Shown here: positions 18,016 through 27,484 of the stretch, in pieces
Layout: each line of letters opens with the position of its first letter
Position numbering within the stretch: the first letter of the stretch is position 1
Source: JAJRPT01 sp965661945
GTDB taxonomy: Bacteria; Bacteroidota; Ignavibacteria; Kapaibacteriales; UBA2268
DNA length: 64,000 nt
Assembly: GCA_965661945.1 (NCBI GenBank)
Contig: CBFIFP010000001.1
Coordinates: forward strand, 434,001 to 498,000
Direction: 5' to 3'
Position numbers and translations under genes: made by a program
The notes under the pieces: model-generated
Databases searched by the model: none
The model's input: only the letters and a program-made list of their open reading frames with translations
Told to the model about the DNA's origin: nothing

Positions 18016-21000
18016 ATGGTAAAGAAAATAAATACATATTACAAAAGAATCATAGACCTAATTCTTGAGTTACACAAGGCAGATTTAGAAAGTGCAATGC
18101 CAGGACATTGTATGAAAATTACAGGTCTAGGATTAAATGAATTGGAATTTTTGTGGGATATTATACGAGAAAAATTTCCTTTTATTGATATTTTTATAGT
18201 TTCTGCACTAAATAATAATAGTGGCAAATATATTTCTGCTACAAAATTGGTAGAACTAAGAAATAAGAATGAAGCTCCATTATTGGTACTGATTCCTTCA
18301 AACACTAGAACAGCAGCAGAAGATTCTTATGGAAATGCAACCTTTAAGGAAATTTCACTTGAAGGGATAGAAAACAAATTAAAAGAAGAATTAATTTCTA
18401 AAATACCATATGATTATGCTAAATTAGTTAAAAGAGAAATTCTTCATTACCTTAATACAGCAGGAATAACTACGTTAAGTATTATCAAGTATTTAATAGC
18501 ACTTGAAGAATGTGGTTATTCCAAAGAAGCAGTTGGAAATAATATATATATACTCAGCCTCTTACCAGACGAAAAGTTGCTTGAGGAAACTAAAAAAATT
18601 TGTTCAAGATTGAATTTTAACCAAAAAAGCACCGAGCTTTTGAGTTCTTTTAGTAGGCCTTTATATGATCGAATTGCTGAATTACCTTTAAAGCGGAATA
18701 CCTTACAGCAAGAAATTGTCAGTTTTATTAAACATGAAAATGAAGCTAGAAACGCCGATGAAATATGTCGCTTGGTTTTTGAAAATTATAATAATTTGAA
18801 CTTTGCCAATTGGGAAATTCCAGATCTTGATTTCTCACATATTAAATTATATATAGAAGAAATAAAGTCTTCTAATTTAAAAGTAGAAAATGGTAGAAAG
18901 GTTCTGCATGTTGAAGAGAATAAAACTGCAAAAGTTCGAGTTCGATTTAAAACGAATCCAAATCCTAAAGATATTTCAGATCTGAAATATTTCAAAGTAA
19001 TTTTAATGGCTGTTGTTGGTGGAATAGGCGAAGAGGTTATTGTATTAAGGAAATTGAAAAATACAGCATCCACACGACAATACCGTGAAGCTACAATCGA
19101 TTTAAACTCTAATACGTTTGAAGAAGGTTCTTACTTTTTCAAAGTAATTGCCGAAGATGAGCATGGGAACATTTTAAATGCAAATGATGACTTCAAAGAT
19201 TCAAAAATTCAGAAAGCATGGGAGGAAACTTTACAAGAAGATGAAAAAGCATTAAAGAGTTCTTTCCCTTATAAATTAACATGTAATTCGGAAGACTTTG
19301 ATTATGTAGTTGAAGAAGCTGTTGAACGAGATGAAAATCAGAGAAAAGATAAGCTAAACAACGTCCTTCAAGCATATTTTAAATACAGAATAGAAAAGAT
19401 TAAATCGGAAGATGAAACTGATACTCCAGAAGCAACTGAAAATTCAAATCTTTGGTTAAATGATATAACTAAACACACTTCCACTTTTCATATTAACTAT
19501 TCGGAAAGACACAATTATCAGATTAACTTATCTTCTAAATTGAGAGCTATTGAAAACAAGTTTTTGGAGAATAGTGGCTCACTTGGATATGTAAAAGGCT
19601 CTCTAAAAAGCAACTCAGCTGCGGTAGGTTACGAATCTTTATCATTTATAGAAAGTGATTTAAATAGTATTATTCCTTCTCCTATTCTGGAATTGCGTAA
19701 AGATATTTTTAAAGCAATAAAGAATTCAAATGAGTGTTGCGATGGAGTTTTTGAATCAGCAGACTTATTCAATCACTATCAAATAATTAAAGACTATGTT
19801 CAAAAACTTACAGATTGGACAACTTATTTAAAGAAAAAAGTTTCTAGTATTGAATTAAGTGACGAAGAAAAAAGTAAGATTCAATATTTTCTTACAGAAC
19901 TTCAAATACTTGATGTAGCAAAAATCAGAACGAAACTTCCTGATGGACAATCTACAGAAGCTTTGTTACTCTCTCCTCTGCATCCATTAAGATTAGTATG
20001 GATAATTGAATTGATAGAGCTTTTTAATGACTGGGAACAAAAGACAAAGGATTTTCCTGGGTATAAAGATTCATGGACGAAGAATATAGAGTTCTTATTT
20101 GAAGGTCAATTATCTCCTGAAAACAATCCACTTGTGTTAGTTGAACCGATTTCATTAAAAAGCTATCATTATTCGGGTGAACTTGCTTATGGATGGGGAT
20201 TATACTTAAATGTTTTAACAGAGGAATCCTATAATGGTATGACCTCTATCTCTAGACAAATGAAACACTTTTATCGACAATTATTTAATATTACAAAGGA
20301 TAATTATGTAGAAACAGATATTAGTCAGAAGTTAGTAGTTAGACACATAAAAAATTATCTTGCACAACATCCATACACAGATAAGCTAATTATCAATTTA
20401 ATAAATGCAGGAGATACTTCAGTCTTTGCAGATGCATTTGTAGAGTTAGAAAGAGAAAAAGCATTTAAAGTAGTTAAGTATGAGGTAAGAATATTTAAGG
20501 GTGATGATAAAATAATTGAGCATGGTGAAGCTTTAAGGAATTTAATCAATCCAGAATTCAATGTGTCAGAAGAAGCAGAAGCTTTTTCACAGCCATCAAA
20601 GAATAGGTTATTTCCGAAACTTCGATTCTCTATTAGTAACATTTCTGATTACATAAAAGCACCATCAAAATTTACTTCTCATTTGAGTTTCTTAGTTAGT
20701 CCTTTTCCGATTACAGTTGAACTAATTAAACCCTTTAAGAAAGATAGAAACTTCTATCTAAATGGACTATTAACAGAATCAACTGTTACAGTAGATGAAA
20801 ATGGAAATCAAATAAAATGGAATAGGTTTATTAGAGGAAATGAAATGCCTATTGGTTATCAAGGAAGCGGAAAAATAGGGGTAAATTTATTTGATAACAT
20901 TCAATCCTTTATTGCTGGAGCATTAGCTTCTAAACACACCGAATCTATTCCTTCTACTCAATTACGATTGAATGATAGAGATAAGGTTCTATTAACTCAT

Positions 21001-23406
21001 TTACACGACTTTTCTGATTGGGTAATTACGTTTGATAAGAACCTTGGTCCTCAAATTTTCGATCAACCATCTAAGGATGGTAAAATTCCATTTTTAATAG
21101 ACTATGTGCCTGGAGAAGAGTTATCAGGTATATCATCTTATTTGACTACTAGACCTACTTCTGAAATTTTAGGATTGCTTGGACCACACTTTGAAGAGTT
21201 TAACCTAGATATTCACAATAACGAAGATGAGAAAAAGATTAAAATACTCCTTGAAGACCTTAGAGCAGTGAGTAGCTCATTGGTGCTTCAATTGAACTCT
21301 TCTAAAAATAAAGCTTTTGAGGTAATAGGTTCTGCATTTACAAAAAGAGTTTTGGAAAAGAAAGGATTGTTGGAGGAGGCATTCCTAATCCCGATTGATT
21401 TGCATCAAAACCTTTTTGATAATTTACCCACTGAAAGCAAAAGTAGGGCTGACAACTTATTGGTGTCTATTAATCCGGATAAATGCGAAATATCAGTAAC
21501 TGTTATTGAAATCAAATGCAGAAAATCTCTTGGTAATACAGAAAGTATTGAGCTAAAAGTTAAAATGAGAGAACAAATCAAAAATACTATTAATGTATTA
21601 AGAATTCACTTTGATCCAGATAATCATCTATCAAATGACAGGCTTGATCGAGAGATTAAGAATAAAGAATTAAAATCCTTTTTGAAATTCTACATAGAAA
21701 GAGCATATCGCTATGAATATTTAAGCGAAAACGCATACGAAAGCTATTTGGCATTTTTACAATACCTCGATAAAGGGTTTAAATTAAAGTTTAATCAATT
21801 AGGATTAATATTCAACTTTTCTGCTCAAAGAAAACATCAAAAAGAAGTTCTGGATAATGAATTGACATTCTTCATATTTGGAAGAAGATTAATCGAGGAA
21901 ATTCTTGATCCTGATTCTGACTTGAATACAAATAGACTTGAAGATAATGAGCTAGATGTTGAATTAAGTTCCGTAATAGGTAGAAACACAACCTTAAAGC
22001 CCTTTATGCAGATTTTTAAATCAAAAGGTAATGAACTAGAAGTTAAAGAGCGAAATGAAGAAATGGTAAAAGAAGAAAAAGCAACTATTGATGAGCTCAT
22101 CATCGAACAAATTGAAATAGAAGATATAACTGTAGCAGAAATTCCAGTTGAACCATTATCAAAGTATGAATCGGTTGATGTAAACCACGAGAGTCCGGAA
22201 TTTGATATTCTTATAGGAAGAAACTCACCAAGTAATCAATATGGTATATTAGGTGAAAGCCTACATGGGAAAAAGATTGCGATTGATTTCAGCGAAACCA
22301 ATACAATTAGCTTATTTGGGATTCAAGGTGGTGGTAAAAGTTATACTATTGGAGCCATTTCAGAGATGGTATTAAAGCAATTTAGTAAGGTAAATGTATT
22401 ACCTTCTCCGCTTGCAGGAGTTATATTCCACTACAGTGAAAGTATGGATTATGAACCTGAATTTACATCCATGATTTATCCGAATGATAAAGAAGAGGAA
22501 CTCAAAAAGCTAAAAGAGAGATATGGTGCAAATCCGGATAAAATTGAAGATGTAATTATTCTTACTCCAAAGGATAAAATTGAAGAAAGACAGGCTGAAT
22601 ATCCTTCCATTGAAGTATTGCCAATAGCTTTTAATTCTAAAGAGCTAAATGTGCAAGATTGGTTGTTCATATTAGGAGCGGTAGGTAATGATTCTGCTTA
22701 TATAAAACAATTAAAAGCCATAATGAAAGAACACAGAAGAAACATTACTATTGACGGTATTACTGATAGCGTGGAAGCTTCTGCATTACTTTCAAACTCA
22801 CAAAAGGCACTTGTTCGTCAAAAACTAAGTTTTGCTAGAGAATACATCGATGATAGCTTCATACTACGTAATTCTTTAAAACCAGGCAGGTTGATTGTAG
22901 TTGATTTACGTGACGAGTTTATAGTAAAAGACGAAGCGTTAGGTCTGTTTGTCATAATGCTCAATATTTTTTCGGCGGTGAAAAATGTAAATGGAGCTCA
23001 CTTTAATAAGTTTATCGTATTTGATGAGGCTCATAAATATATGGATAACAAAGAATTGACTGGAAATATTGTAAATGCAATTCGTGAAATGAGACACAAA
23101 GGAGTTAGTATTATGATTGCTAGTCAGGATCCACCAAGTTTACCTAATGAAATAATTGAATTAAGTTCGATTGTGTTACTTCACAAGTTTAACAGTCCTC
23201 AATGGTTAAAGCATATTCAAAAATCTATTACTCAATTGTCAACTTTGGGAGCAGCAGATATGAGTGCTTTAATTACTGGTGAAGGGTTTTTATGGGCTAC
23301 GAAAGCATCCGAAAGGAGTATTACAACCAAGCCTATTAAGATTTCTACTCGACCTAGAGTAACCAAACATGGTGGTGGGACTATTAAAGCTACCGGAGGT
23401 AAATGA
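18016..23406 (+). CDS. MAD8-like HerA/FtsK-type ATPase with possible internal nuclease domain
   Basis: A 1796-aa protein, probably the effector motor of the system. The C-terminal third is a DUF87/HerA-type ATPase: Walker A GIQGGGKSYT near residue 1434, Walker B FIVFDEAHKYM near 1665, and a sensor-like SQDPPSLP just after. A segment around 1150-1190, with INPDKCEISVTVIEIKCRKS, has the spacing of a PD-(D/E)XK nuclease core (Asp ... ExK). The first 1100 residues are largely unassigned, with a beta-rich portion at about 290-400. HerA-type ATPases pump DNA and often work with nucleases; a motor-nuclease that attacks unmodified DNA is my inference. The ATG follows the MAD7-like stop by 6 bases and the 3' end overlaps the PP2C gene by 4 bases. 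Confidence 0.8.
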   Translation: MVKKINTYYKRIIDLILELHKADLESAMPGHCMKITGLGLNELEFLWDIIREKFPFIDIFIVSALNNNSGKYISATKLVELRNKNEAPLLVLIPSNTRTAAEDSYGNATFKEISLEGIENKLKEELISKIPYDYAKLVKREILHYLNTAGITTLSIIKYLIALEECGYSKEAVGNNIYILSLLPDEKLLEETKKICSRLNFNQKSTELLSSFSRPLYDRIAELPLKRNTLQQEIVSFIKHENEARNADEICRLVFENYNNLNFANWEIPDLDFSHIKLYIEEIKSSNLKVENGRKVLHVEENKTAKVRVRFKTNPNPKDISDLKYFKVILMAVVGGIGEEVIVLRKLKNTASTRQYREATIDLNSNTFEEGSYFFKVIAEDEHGNILNANDDFKDSKIQKAWEETLQEDEKALKSSFPYKLTCNSEDFDYVVEEAVERDENQRKDKLNNVLQAYFKYRIEKIKSEDETDTPEATENSNLWLNDITKHTSTFHINYSERHNYQINLSSKLRAIENKFLENSGSLGYVKGSLKSNSAAVGYESLSFIESDLNSIIPSPILELRKDIFKAIKNSNECCDGVFESADLFNHYQIIKDYVQKLTDWTTYLKKKVSSIELSDEEKSKIQYFLTELQILDVAKIRTKLPDGQSTEALLLSPLHPLRLVWIIELIELFNDWEQKTKDFPGYKDSWTKNIEFLFEGQLSPENNPLVLVEPISLKSYHYSGELAYGWGLYLNVLTEESYNGMTSISRQMKHFYRQLFNITKDNYVETDISQKLVVRHIKNYLAQHPYTDKLIINLINAGDTSVFADAFVELEREKAFKVVKYEVRIFKGDDKIIEHGEALRNLINPEFNVSEEAEAFSQPSKNRLFPKLRFSISNISDYIKAPSKFTSHLSFLVSPFPITVELIKPFKKDRNFYLNGLLTESTVTVDENGNQIKWNRFIRGNEMPIGYQGSGKIGVNLFDNIQSFIAGALASKHTESIPSTQLRLNDRDKVLLTHLHDFSDWVITFDKNLGPQIFDQPSKDGKIPFLIDYVPGEELSGISSYLTTRPTSEILGLLGPHFEEFNLDIHNNEDEKKIKILLEDLRAVSSSLVLQLNSSKNKAFEVIGSAFTKRVLEKKGLLEEAFLIPIDLHQNLFDNLPTESKSRADNLLVSINPDKCEISVTVIEIKCRKSLGNTESIELKVKMREQIKNTINVLRIHFDPDNHLSNDRLDREIKNKELKSFLKFYIERAYRYEYLSENAYESYLAFLQYLDKGFKLKFNQLGLIFNFSAQRKHQKEVLDNELTFFIFGRRLIEEILDPDSDLNTNRLEDNELDVELSSVIGRNTTLKPFMQIFKSKGNELEVKERNEEMVKEEKATIDELIIEQIEIEDITVAEIPVEPLSKYESVDVNHESPEFDILIGRNSPSNQYGILGESLHGKKIAIDFSETNTISLFGIQGGGKSYTIGAISEMVLKQFSKVNVLPSPLAGVIFHYSESMDYEPEFTSMIYPNDKEEELKKLKERYGANPDKIEDVIILTPKDKIEERQAEYPSIEVLPIAFNSKELNVQDWLFILGAVGNDSAYIKQLKAIMKEHRRNITIDGITDSVEASALLSNSQKALVRQKLSFAREYIDDSFILRNSLKPGRLIVVDLRDEFIVKDEALGLFVIMLNIFSAVKNVNGAHFNKFIVFDEAHKYMDNKELTGNIVNAIREMRHKGVSIMIASQDPPSLPNEIIELSSIVLLHKFNSPQWLKHIQKSITQLSTLGAADMSALITGEGFLWATKASERSITTKPIKISTRPRVTKHGGGTIKATGGK

Positions 23407-24158
23407 AATCAATAGTTTTTTCACATAAAGGTAAAAGAGAAGTTAATCAGGATTTTGTTTTGGTTCAGAAAATTAATCATGAAACAAATCTTTATCTAAT
23501 TGTGGATGGTATGGGTGGATATGAAGATGGTGAAATTGCTTCAAAAATGGTAGCTGAAAATATATTGACATATTTAATGACGATTAAAAAAGTTGATGAA
23601 GCACAAATTCAGAAAGCGATTAACAAAGCAAATCTAGCCTTAAGACAACATAGAGAAAAGAATAAGACGAAAATTGGTGCTACAGTCGGCGGAGTTATTT
23701 TACAAGGCAACCAAGCTATTTGTTTTTGGGTTGGAGATATAAAAATCTTTCATTACAAAAACAATAGACTAATAAGAGAATCTACTTCTCATACTCTAAT
23801 GAATGAAGTGATTAAAAATGGTTCAATTAAAGATCCAAAGCAAATTAGTAAGTATAAACATGTTGTAACTCGCTCAGTTCAAGGTGATGTTGAGCATTCT
23901 CAAATAGAATCATTTACACAGGAGAATTTAGATGTTTCAGACTTGTTTTTGATTTGTTCTGATGGCGTTCATAATTTATATAACGGTTTTCATTTGCAGC
24001 AAATATTAAACACATCGGATTCAAACGAAAGTGCAATGAAACAAATCGAGGAACGATTATTAAGTGATGCTAAGGACAATTTTTCTGTTATATTTACGTT
24101 TTTTGATAAGGAGATGTTTTATATACCTAGCTTAAATAAAAATCTAAAAAATCAGTAA
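23403..24158 (+). CDS. PP2C-type Ser/Thr protein phosphatase
   Basis: A 251-aa metal-dependent phosphatase. Three PP2C metal motifs are visible: REVNQD near residues 12-17, VDGMGGYEDGE near 37-47 and CSDGVHNL near 183-190; the domain fills the protein, so there is no membrane anchor. It removes phosphate from Ser/Thr and is the natural partner of the two-kinase protein four genes upstream. Its ATG overlaps the stop of the MAD8-like gene (ATGA), so it belongs to this operon and is its last gene. I do not recall a phosphatase in the published MADS gene set, so this may be a variant. The usual MAD1 regulator and the MAD3 and MAD4 genes are not recognised nearby. Confidence 0.88.
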   Translation: MKSIVFSHKGKREVNQDFVLVQKINHETNLYLIVDGMGGYEDGEIASKMVAENILTYLMTIKKVDEAQIQKAINKANLALRQHREKNKTKIGATVGGVILQGNQAICFWVGDIKIFHYKNNRLIRESTSHTLMNEVIKNGSIKDPKQISKYKHVVTRSVQGDVEHSQIESFTQENLDVSDLFLICSDGVHNLYNGFHLQQILNTSDSNESAMKQIEERLLSDAKDNFSVIFTFFDKEMFYIPSLNKNLKNQ

Positions 24159-24451
24159 GAAGTTAACAATACTCTTAATTCAATATATAAAGCATTTTAA
24201 TATAAAGTTAATACCATATTAAATGATAACTCATCTCTATGTAGATTATCTTTCTAATTCTTCTGCTCGATAACAATCTAATAATAACAAAACAGAATAT
24301 GTAGACTTTGAAGTTATTATTAACTCAAAACCAATTATATCTTTTGTAAATTGTTTTATTTAACATAAAAAAGAAGATGCCAAAAAAAAGCGTAGGTATG
24401 CTATGGTAGTTTTGAGTAATATACAATTAGTCTAAATAGAATCATGTATAG

Positions 24452-24550
24452 TCTATACTTAATTATTGTAGACTTGATACATTAGCCAAAGTGATCATCT
24501 GGGAACACTTGAATCAGCTGAATAATAGAAATTCAAACACCAGCAAATAG
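24452..24550 (+). pseudogene. Remnant of a DUF2779 gene C-terminus
   Basis: Read in the right frame this gives SILNYCRLDTLAKVIIWEHL and ends at a TAG at 24548-24550. The intact gene at 6878-8650 ends SLLNYCKLDTLAMVIIWEHW. The DNA matches too: from AATTATTGTA onward about 48 of 61 bases agree between 8576 and 24461. The catalytic Tyr and Asp of the DEDDy motif are kept. The frame is closed just upstream (TAG at 24449-24451), so this is a fragment of a second, diverged DUF2779 gene. It lies on the far side of the MADS-like operon from the intact copy. Confidence 0.75.
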
Positions 24551-25146
24551 ATTGTTAGAAGAAACAATCCCAATTGAGCCATACAATCTCTTCTACGCCC
24601 CCAAAATCTAAAATCAGTATATTCTTATGGTTATTTTAATAAAGTGTTACTGAGAGGAATTACAAGCTAATCTAATATAATATTTAATGTCTAAATATAC
24701 TTTTCTTAACAGAATAAATCCTACATATATCTATTGTCTTTAAATTTAATCATTATATTATTTTATATCAACCCCAGGTAAACTAATCATACAATCTTTA
24801 AACTCTAATAGAGCTATTCTAACAATTCTAAAACAACAAGCCATACATTTTATCTATTCTTCAATTCACTCTACTTACAATTGCTTATTTGCATTCTAAT
24901 AATATATTCTATCTTGATATTTATAAATATTAATTCCTATAATAGTGTTTAAACTTATTTGAGATTCTAATAGAATTGCGTATAAACAATTAGTTCCATA
25001 TAAATTAAAATTACTGTCAAGTATAAATTTATTATCAATAGCTACTATGAGAACTTTTACGAATATTGAAATAGTAGAATTTATTAATTATGGATTTTTA
25101 GATCAGTTAAGATTTACCTTTACCTATAATTTTTAAAAATAGTGGT

Positions 25147-25177
<31 letters not shown>

Positions 25178-25388
25178 GAATTTCCTATGCTTTTATTGAT
25201 TTTATGATAATATTACTAATATATCAAGTAAAAAAGCAATATATTATATATAATATTTTTGGGTATCCACTTATATATGTTGCACGATTTTAAAAAAAAT
25301 GTATAATTCAGTTAACTATATTGATTAGTTCATTATAATATATTGTAAAATATAAGGATAGTGAGAAGTGATATATGAATCTAAAACA

Positions 25389-25994
25389 TTATATTATGAT
25401 AGTTGAGTTATATGGTAAACCCTTATATGAGGTAATAGATTTATTGTTGGTTATATTAACGTCACCACTATAATCTGAAGGAAAATTCTGAAGTTTTTTG
25501 ATTTTATTATTGCTGAGATTAATACTACCAGCTATGAATTCTGGCATTCTTTTAATTGTTTCAATTTGATTATTACTAATATCCAGATCACCATTGATAA
25601 AGGTTTGATTTTTAAAAGTTAGATTTTTAACTTTATTATAGCTACATAGAAAATCACCACCAACATTATGTGGTCCAAAAGCAACAGAAGTAATTTTGTT
25701 CCTGGAACAATCGAAAGATCCAGTAACGACTTTAGGAGATCCAGTAAGTTTTTCCAATCCTACACCAGCAACTATAAAATCTCCTTCAATATGGTTAAAT
25801 TGTATTGGAAACTCCTTAAATTTATAATTGCTTAAATCTAAATCTCCTTGAATATTAACTTCATAATTGAATATATATACATCATTATATTTAGCTATGC
25901 TATAGGATTTATTCTCATAGTGGAACTTTACTTTCAAAGTTTTTAAAAATTCTAATACAGATTTTTCATTTTGTATATCAATTCGATTACTCAT
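25389..25994 (-). CDS. Phage-type leucine-rich-like repeat protein, 201 aa
   Basis: The protein is built of about seven repeats of 20-24 residues with the pattern G-(D/S)-h-x-h-S-x-N-x-I-x-x-h..P. Examples are GDLDISNNQIETI, GSINLSNNKIKKL and GDFLCSYNKVKNL. Such short beta-solenoid or LRR-like proteins are common among unassigned genes of large tailed phages. No signal peptide or catalytic site is seen. Its ATG at 25994 overlaps the stop of the polymerase-like gene by four bases, so the two are translationally coupled. It is the last gene of the four-gene minus-strand cluster. A binding role is likely from the fold, the partner is unknown. Confidence 0.65.
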   Translation of the reverse strand: MSNRIDIQNEKSVLEFLKTLKVKFHYENKSYSIAKYNDVYIFNYEVNIQGDLDLSNYKFKEFPIQFNHIEGDFIVAGVGLEKLTGSPKVVTGSFDCSRNKITSVAFGPHNVGGDFLCSYNKVKNLTFKNQTFINGDLDISNNQIETIKRMPEFIAGSINLSNNKIKKLQNFPSDYSGDVNITNNKSITSYKGLPYNSTIII

Positions 25995-27346
25995 AGAGTT
26001 TTTACTTTTAGTGGTAACTGGAATTTAAAATATTCAGAAGATGTCTCTTTCATAATCTCTAACACATATTCTTTATGTTGATCAGGTATAATTATTGAGT
26101 CATGTATAGTAACAAATGGTATATCCTTAATTTTAATTAGAAAATTATCAAACATAAATCTCGATTCAATCATAGATAATTCGATTGAGAACATTCGTAA
26201 ATAATCTCTTGATATTTTATCTTTAATATATAGACCTACACTAATATATTTTTTTATTATATATTCACTAACTAATATCTGGTATTTACTTAAATCTGAA
26301 TATTTATCAATAGGCTTGTTACCTTTTCTTTTTACCCAATAAGATGAAAAGAGCACTCTGAATACAATTGATTTAGCTAATCTTCTATCACCATTGAAAA
26401 TCGAATCTGCTAAATCATCATATATTTTTCCATTAATAACATCATTCTTAAATTTAAAAAAACTATCATGTTTGGTTGTATAACCACCAAATCCTTCTAT
26501 CTTTAATTCAAAATGTTCAATATGATATATCAACATACATAAGTATGAGTTGCTAATATCAATTTCAATTAACTTCTCATTTGAATTTTTTATTCTCAAA
26601 TATGGCCTAAGCTCTTTTTTCATATTAGTAAACTTAGTGTATAATCTTGACCATCTAAAATTGAAGTTATTGTTTTCAGAATTAATTCTATCAATTTCTT
26701 TCTTAGAATTATTATAGAGATTTAAATCTTCTGATGATAGTAATTCTGTGTCAATATGAAATTTATTAAGATTTTCAATTATATACTTATGAGTAGGAGA
26801 AATTCTTCCAAATTTTCTTTCAGAAAGTTCATTATCTAGTTCTCTTATTTTATCATTATAGGTTTTACTATCTATTACAATCATTATTTGATTATCTTTG
26901 CAACCTAATGTATTAATTGTATAACCTAATGATTTTGATCTTGATAAATATTTTCTATCAGACTCAATTACTTGTATGTCTTTTAAAGGTTTGATAACTG
27001 ATTTCTTATAACTCCCACCAAAATATTCTCTTAGTAACCCTGTATTAATGTTTACATATTTAACTTCTGTCCCAAATTCAAATTTTCTTAAATGTTTTCT
27101 TTTATCTTTACCTTTTAATGATAGTGTTTTTTTATTTAGATAATTATAATATTCAGATTTTAAATCTAAACTATTAAGTAGGTAACTAGTGAAAATCATC
27201 ATTTTGTATTTATTTATCTTAGATGACTTACATTCCAGAATCTTTATAGCAATCTCTCTGGGTAGTTTGATAGTCCAAAGATCAGTAATATCATCATAAC
27301 ACCACCAATTCATTTCGTCAACTGTATCATATATTATTTTATTCAT
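25991..27346 (-). CDS. Possible family-A-type DNA polymerase palm protein, 451 aa
   Basis: The C-terminal half shows three motifs in the order and rough spacing of family A polymerases: motif A IEIDISNSYLCML (Asp263), motif B DRRLAKSIVFRVLFSSY (about 320-336, with Arg, Lys and Tyr in the expected places) and motif C FVTIHDSIIIP (His415-Asp416). The N-terminal 250 residues include a winged-helix-like portion (GLLREYFGGSYKKSVIKPL) but no recognisable exonuclease. At 451 residues it is about half a Pol I. Such proteins may copy phage or plasmid DNA; here I infer DNA synthesis from motifs only. It is coupled to the repeat protein gene and follows the 221-aa gene after 138 bases. A replication-initiation protein is the main alternative. 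Confidence 0.5.
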   Translation of the reverse strand: MNKIIYDTVDEMNWWCYDDITDLWTIKLPREIAIKILECKSSKINKYKMMIFTSYLLNSLDLKSEYYNYLNKKTLSLKGKDKRKHLRKFEFGTEVKYVNINTGLLREYFGGSYKKSVIKPLKDIQVIESDRKYLSRSKSLGYTINTLGCKDNQIMIVIDSKTYNDKIRELDNELSERKFGRISPTHKYIIENLNKFHIDTELLSSEDLNLYNNSKKEIDRINSENNNFNFRWSRLYTKFTNMKKELRPYLRIKNSNEKLIEIDISNSYLCMLIYHIEHFELKIEGFGGYTTKHDSFFKFKNDVINGKIYDDLADSIFNGDRRLAKSIVFRVLFSSYWVKRKGNKPIDKYSDLSKYQILVSEYIIKKYISVGLYIKDKISRDYLRMFSIELSMIESRFMFDNFLIKIKDIPFVTIHDSIIIPDQHKEYVLEIMKETSSEYFKFQLPLKVKTL

Positions 27347-27484
27347 AATTACTTTTTCATATTTTTATATAATCACTAATTCATATCTTTTATTATAGAT
27401 ACAATCTGCATCACAAAAAATACTCCTCCACCTTACTAAACTATTAACTTAAATAAAGTGGAAGAATTGTATATAACAGAGAAG

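Noticed and set aside
8926..24158. Classification of the first methylase operon as BREX or DISARM
   Set aside because: There is no BrxC/PglY, PglZ-type phosphatase or DISARM helicase and phospholipase set; the HsdM/HsdS pair with kinase and HerA-type ATPase fits MADS better.
24364..24432. Short open run reading KKEDAKKKRRYAMVVLSNIQ as a gene
   Set aside because: No start or matching family, and only 23 codons before a stop; at most a fragment.
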